64,000 bases of DNA, taken from assembly GCA_916700875.1 (NCBI GenBank), contig CAKAKS010000060.1, forward strand, positions 30,401,120-30,465,119. Direction: 5' to 3'. Under the pieces are notes generated by a model, which was not told where the DNA came from, searched no databases, and worked only from the letters and a program-made list of their open reading frames with translations. This DNA comes from Sebastes aleutianus. Lineage: Eukaryota > Chordata > Actinopteri > Perciformes > Sebastidae. The translations under genes were made by a program, and so were the position numbers. Within the stretch, counting starts at the first letter, position 1; each line of letters starts with the position of its first letter. Of this stretch, positions 48,401 to 54,400 are shown one piece after another.

Positions 48401-51400
48401 CGGGCTCCTCTCTGCCCTCTTATCTGCCGTCCTGTGACTCAATGTGACAGACGATTGTCTGCTGTCACATAATACAAGCTGAGATCATCGAAGGGGAACA
48501 CAGGGTTTCCCCCTCCTCGCTCCCTCCCCCCCGAGGCAGCCACAAGAACAGAAGAGACGTGCGATCAAACGGCATGAGCAAAGATGTACAGCAGCACGAT
48601 GAAATCTGCCTGCCGGTGGTTGACGGCGGTTCGCAGCCCGTGTCTGGCCTTGGGGAGCAGGTCACACGGCGCTGAGCTTCAATTTAATCCATGAAATGCT
48701 AAATGTTTGTTTAATTTTGTTCCACATTCAAACCTGAGAGGGTGCCACTGACTATGAGATGCATTTGAGAAAGAAATTGACATTTTATTAGATGTCATTG
48801 TGGTGTGATTAATAACATTAATGAAGGCAGTTCCAGGCTCATGGTAGCATGACTTAACTGGAACACTTACTGGAAATTAATCCATTGTTAATTTAATCAG
48901 TTCTACCGGCTTTTCCTGATATGACAAGTCAAAATGTCTGCGGTGAAAGAAAAAGGTCTATTGGTGCAATTATTATGATAAAAGATGTGTTCTAATGGCT
49001 GCTGGCTTTGTATTATAGTGATGCAGTCAATTATGAATGAGGTGGTCACCGACTTTAAGCTTCCACGATTGAGTGTTAAAAGAAAAATACCCGTCAAGTT
49101 GGCTATTTGACATTTAAACAACGAGGATTATAAGAACCTGGCGAGCTACTCTGACCTAATAACAGCTCATTATAGTCATTCGTTTTTTATCAAGTCTACA
49201 TAATCCGTCTTTTAGATGTTGGAAGGAAGATGCATACAGTATAATATGCCATAGATTAGACTGAAGCTGTAACATATTCACATTTCATCTGCTGCACTAC
49301 AGAATATTTTTATTATTTGTTGTAGAGATTTCAGCAGAGAAATAATCTGCAACTATTTTGATAATGAATTCATCTTTTAGGTTTTGGTTCCAGCCTCTAA
49401 AATGTGAATATTTACTGCTTTTTTAAAATCGTTCGGTGATAGTAAATTGAATCTCTTTGGGTTTTGGACTGTTGGTCGGACAAAAGAGGCAATTTGAAGA
49501 CGTCATCTTGGGGTTTAGAAAATTGTGATGAGCATTTTTAACTATTAGACCAAGCGATTGATTGAAAAAAATATCCTGCAGATAAATCAATAATGAAAGT
49601 AATCATTAGGCAAAGCCCTAGTTTCTTTTTCCTGGGATGTATCAGGTTTTCTTTAGTTGTAACTACCAATAAATAAAGCATTTTTTAAATATATATATAT
49701 ATCAACAAAGAATTAACTGGGTTTACATTACTTGGTTATTTCCTAGAGTTTCCTAAATATAAATCATTTGCAATTTTATTTTACAATTCAGTCTGTTGTG
49801 TGCATCAAACTAGGGCTTCAACTAATGATTATTTTCATTGCCGATTATTTTCATGATTAATCGATTCGTTTTTTGGTCTATAAAATCAGTGTTTCCCAAA
49901 TCCCAAGATAACGTCCTAAAATGTCAACTCATAGATATTCAGTTTACTGTCATAGAAGAGGAAAGAAACCAGAAAAAATATTCACATTTCAGAAACTGGA
50001 ATCAGAGAATTTTGACTTGTTTTCTTAAAAAAATACTCAAACTGATTAATCGATTAACAAAATAGTTGATGATTAATTCAATAGTTGGTGACTAACTGTT
50101 TCATCGTTGCAGCTCTACATCAAACTGATTTCTTGTTTGGTATAATAACAGTAGCAGAGTTAGTCTGAGATGCAGTCAGAGGTACTTTCCCAATCGCTTA
50201 AGAAAGAGAAGACAGTATAATGCTCTCACTGTTGCCACAAGACTCTTGAAAGAAAGCTTCACTTTTAAAAAAAAAAAACAGCCCAGGCATTTGAAAGGCT
50301 TCAGACGTAGAGTGCAGGCTTGCTCTTGTCCATTTTAGGAAGAGTCTTTGAAGGCAAATATTTTCATCTCAACAAACTTGACATAAGCAGCTTGAAGGAG
50401 TCCTCCTGTTATCCACAGCATGTCCCATAATAGCACGGATGTAGAACGTGTCACCTTAGAGTCACATTTAAAGTTTCCCTCAAGTTAAACATAGACACTT
50501 TACTCACTGAAACTCGAGCTGTGACTAATATTAGACCGCTTTATGACGTCCACCTCTGCCACCGCTGCATCACGCTCTCCCCCTTTTACTTCCCCTTTTC
50601 CCTCATGGGATGAATATTAAAAAGCTTTTGTTTATCCTATTGTTTGCGTTGCTTAGTGTGTGAGGTTTGTTTCCTTTGTACCACAAATGTCAGCGCCTGC
50701 TGTGTAAGCTCGGAGACAGCAATAAAAAAACGGTCACGTGCTACACGAGGTAAATGAAGCCTCCAGATAGTAACAAGCAAGAAAGGTCAGAATATAGCTT
50801 TACATCTAAATGGGCCATTATGAGGAGATGTACAGTAGTTCATGGGATAACAAACACTTAACTGAATCAAAGAGGATTGTGGGTGATCATGAGCAACAAT
50901 AAACTGCAAAAACACATGGGTCATATCTAACTATAGAGCAAGGAATCTCTCTGTCAGTTCTTCGCATATCTCAAGAACCGCTCATCCGATCTACGTCACA
51001 CTTGGCGGGTGTAATGCTGGTGACCCAACGGACTGCAGCATCGAATGTGGTGCAATTTCGCCAGATGGTGGCGCTAGAACAATGAACTTTACGTTTTGGC
51101 CTGTAGCTTTTGAACCGTAAGAAACTAAATCTATCCATATAAGCCATGCCCATTAATGTGTTAAAGAAATTAGTGGCGTTAAAACGTCTTTGCGTTAACG
51201 CGTTATTATTGCGTTAACTTTGACAGCCATGGTCTAGACTGATTTTCCGCCATTTAGAATTTTGTCCAAATCTGTTTTTTTGCTACTCCTACAAATTTTG
51301 AGCAATCGTCACCACCCAGTTTGGCACAGAACATCTCTGGATCAAGTCGGAAATAGTTACTTCTTTGGATTTTTGATTGTTCCATACAGTTTTGCTATAG

Positions 51401-54400
51401 CTAGCCCTCAAAGTTAGGGCGTATATTACAAACAATGTCATATCTCCTGAACGCTTCTAGCTATTGGGACCACATTTGGTAGACATGTGTAGATATAATG
51501 TATGAGTGACCATGACAAATTTGGTGACATTTGGCTGATAGGTGGCGCTGTAGCAGCATCATCTAACTATAAGGGAGTATCTGTCCCTGTCTGTCGGTCT
51601 GTGTATGTACAGTATGTATGATTGACTGTCCTTCGCATATCTCGAGAACCGTTCGTCCAATCAACCTCACACTGCGCGGGTACAAGAAGCCATACCGTGG
51701 CTCTCGACAACGCTGTAAGCAGAACTTCTGGGGTCCAAGCAATCGGCCCGTTCTAGACGGCCATGAGCTTTGAACATGCACTGCACTAGTGTAACAAAAA
51801 GCAAATATTCCAAAGACAGGAAATGGGCTATAAGATAAGAGCACTTCCTGTTCCTGCTGTGTTCTCTGATAGTTGGCTTCAACATTTCATATCAGTCCTT
51901 GAATACAACACAAGAACATGTACAGTCAGCGTAGCACTAGATCTTTGTTTTATATTGAGCTTCAGTCTGTGCTGCGCCTAGACACGTTCCACCACGTCAT
52001 GTCTACCATAGCAGTCATTTAATCCATGTTATAAAAACATTGTTCTTATGGATGACTGACTGCAACAAAATGTCTGAGAGCTTCCTCTACCTGCTGCCAC
52101 ACCCTAAACCACTCTGTGCCGACAGGTGGGGCCGATCCAGACCAGGTAAATCCCTGCTCTTATGTACACAAAGCAGATCGGATCCAGGAAAGGGTTTGGC
52201 GGTTTAATTTTCAACCCTTACAGTTGAGACTCATCCTTATCAGACAGACTTTGACCAAAAGGAGCTGTTCAAACTTTAGTATCTTACTATCATATAGTTC
52301 GCTTTTGATTTTAGGCACAGATTATACTACAAAATCATTAATATAGTCAACAAAGGCTGGAACTAAAAATTATTTTCCCAACAAATCTTTTGATTTAATG
52401 TCAGAAAATAGCAAAAAGAAAAAAATGGCCATCATTGGGCCTCATGCAGCAACATTTTCTTAAATTTCTCTTATATTTCCTTTTAATTTTCTGTTAAGAG
52501 AAAAGTCAACTCAAGATGCACCAAATGTTCTCAAACCTCCAAATCTGCTCTTTTTATATTCATCAAATTAAACATTTTAAAAAAATTTGTAGACTGTGAA
52601 AACAAGATGTGTTTTTTTCTTATATTGGTAAGAGTGCTCTCGGCCACTCATAAAATGTTCTCTTACAAAAGAAAAGAGTAAAAATAAGAAAACACTGGTG
52701 AATCCCAGAAATCAATGGGTACTAACAAAATAATAAAAATAACAAAAATAAGAAGAAATTTGTCCTTAAATCGCATCCTGCATGAGGCATATTATTTCCC
52801 TAAGTCCAAGTTGACATATTCAAATGGCTTGACACAAAGATATTTAGTTTAATATCCTAGAGCAAAACCATGAAGATGTTACATTTGAAAAACTGAAAGC
52901 AGTGGATTTTTTTGGTATTTTCAATTAGGAAAATGGTTCAACTGATTATCCAAACTGTTGTCGAAATATTTTCTGTTTTTTTGTTTCAGCTCTATAGTTC
53001 AAATATGAGCACATGTCTTTTGCAAAAAAAATTAAAAATAAAGCAAACTGTGACATGAAATATGCATGTGTAGTTTGTAAATACTCCCTACTCTACTCTG
53101 CCTGGGTGGAGCTTTAACAAAGGATTTAGAGAACAAGTCCTGCAACCAGTGACACTGATGAGCCAGTTCCCCCACACACAGGCTCATGTTCCACAGCCAG
53201 TGGCACCGCTGGAGGTTAGACCGGGCCAGAGACGCCAGCCTGACCCACTATTTCAGTATTATTAGGAAAGACGGCTGAAGAAGGTCTTGAGTTCTGTGGC
53301 TCCTGCTGAAGCTCAAGGGTTCATATTTAGTGTTGTCTGACCTGCTTTTTCTCTCCTTGCATACCTGGCTCCAAGCTTTAACTTCATTTTAAAATAAACA
53401 CATTCCACCCACACCCACTTTTACCAAGTTATTTATGTGTCTTTTTTTAATTATTTACAAGTCAAATAGTGCTGTAGGGAGAATGTTTGGCATTCTGGCC
53501 CAACAGCAGCTACAGCTACTGCCTCAGGGTGGGGGGGCGGAGGGGGTTACAGCATGTGTTGCCGTTAGTAGTTATGCATACAAAGATGTGTGTGAAGAGA
53601 CGCAGTGTCATGCCTTTGGACTAAACAGGTGTGTCCAGTCAACTGAACTGCAGTGACGGCCCCACCTGTTGCTGTGTCTGTTTCTGTAAAACATGAGAGG
53701 AATAACCAAGGACGCCTCAACGAAAAGTCAACATAGTGTAGCTGTCTAGTGTTTGTTGCACCGCCGTCTGCTGCTGTCGCCACCTGAAACTCAGCTCAGC
53801 TCAGCGTGCCGGTCAAAGCAGCCCGCCGTCACAGCGTGTATTAATAAACCTGACTTCCTGGTTACAGTGAGTCCACAGTCAGCCCATTCCAAAGGCCACG
53901 AAAAACCTCTGAGTCACCGCCCCCCATCACACAGCAGAGCCAAGACTCTCAGAGCGCCATGGCAACCAAACACCAAACACACAGGCTAAAGTATAACAGA
54001 TAAGGCCGGCCCAGGCTGGACTGAGTGATTCTTTTCCACCACACATGCGTCAAAAGATCTGCTTCCTTTAGAAAAATATATTGCTGCAGGAGCCGTTGGT
54101 GCTTCTCTTGCCAAGTAGCTGGAGAATTACAATGACACGGGTGGATAGTCTGGAAGTGAATAGAAAATGTTATAATACTGTTCTCTCATCACTTTCAGGA
54201 CACACACACACCGCCTTTTATCCAGAGCGCACAACAAAGTCAACATCCTCATCCACCTACAGTATGTGCAAATTTACAAACCACAGATTGATGAGCTAGT
54301 GACACCACAATGAAGGTCAACACACAAAGACACAAATGAGCCACATTAAAAAGGCACATTTCCTGCAGAGGTTTTCCATTTTTATTCATCTTTCCACACG

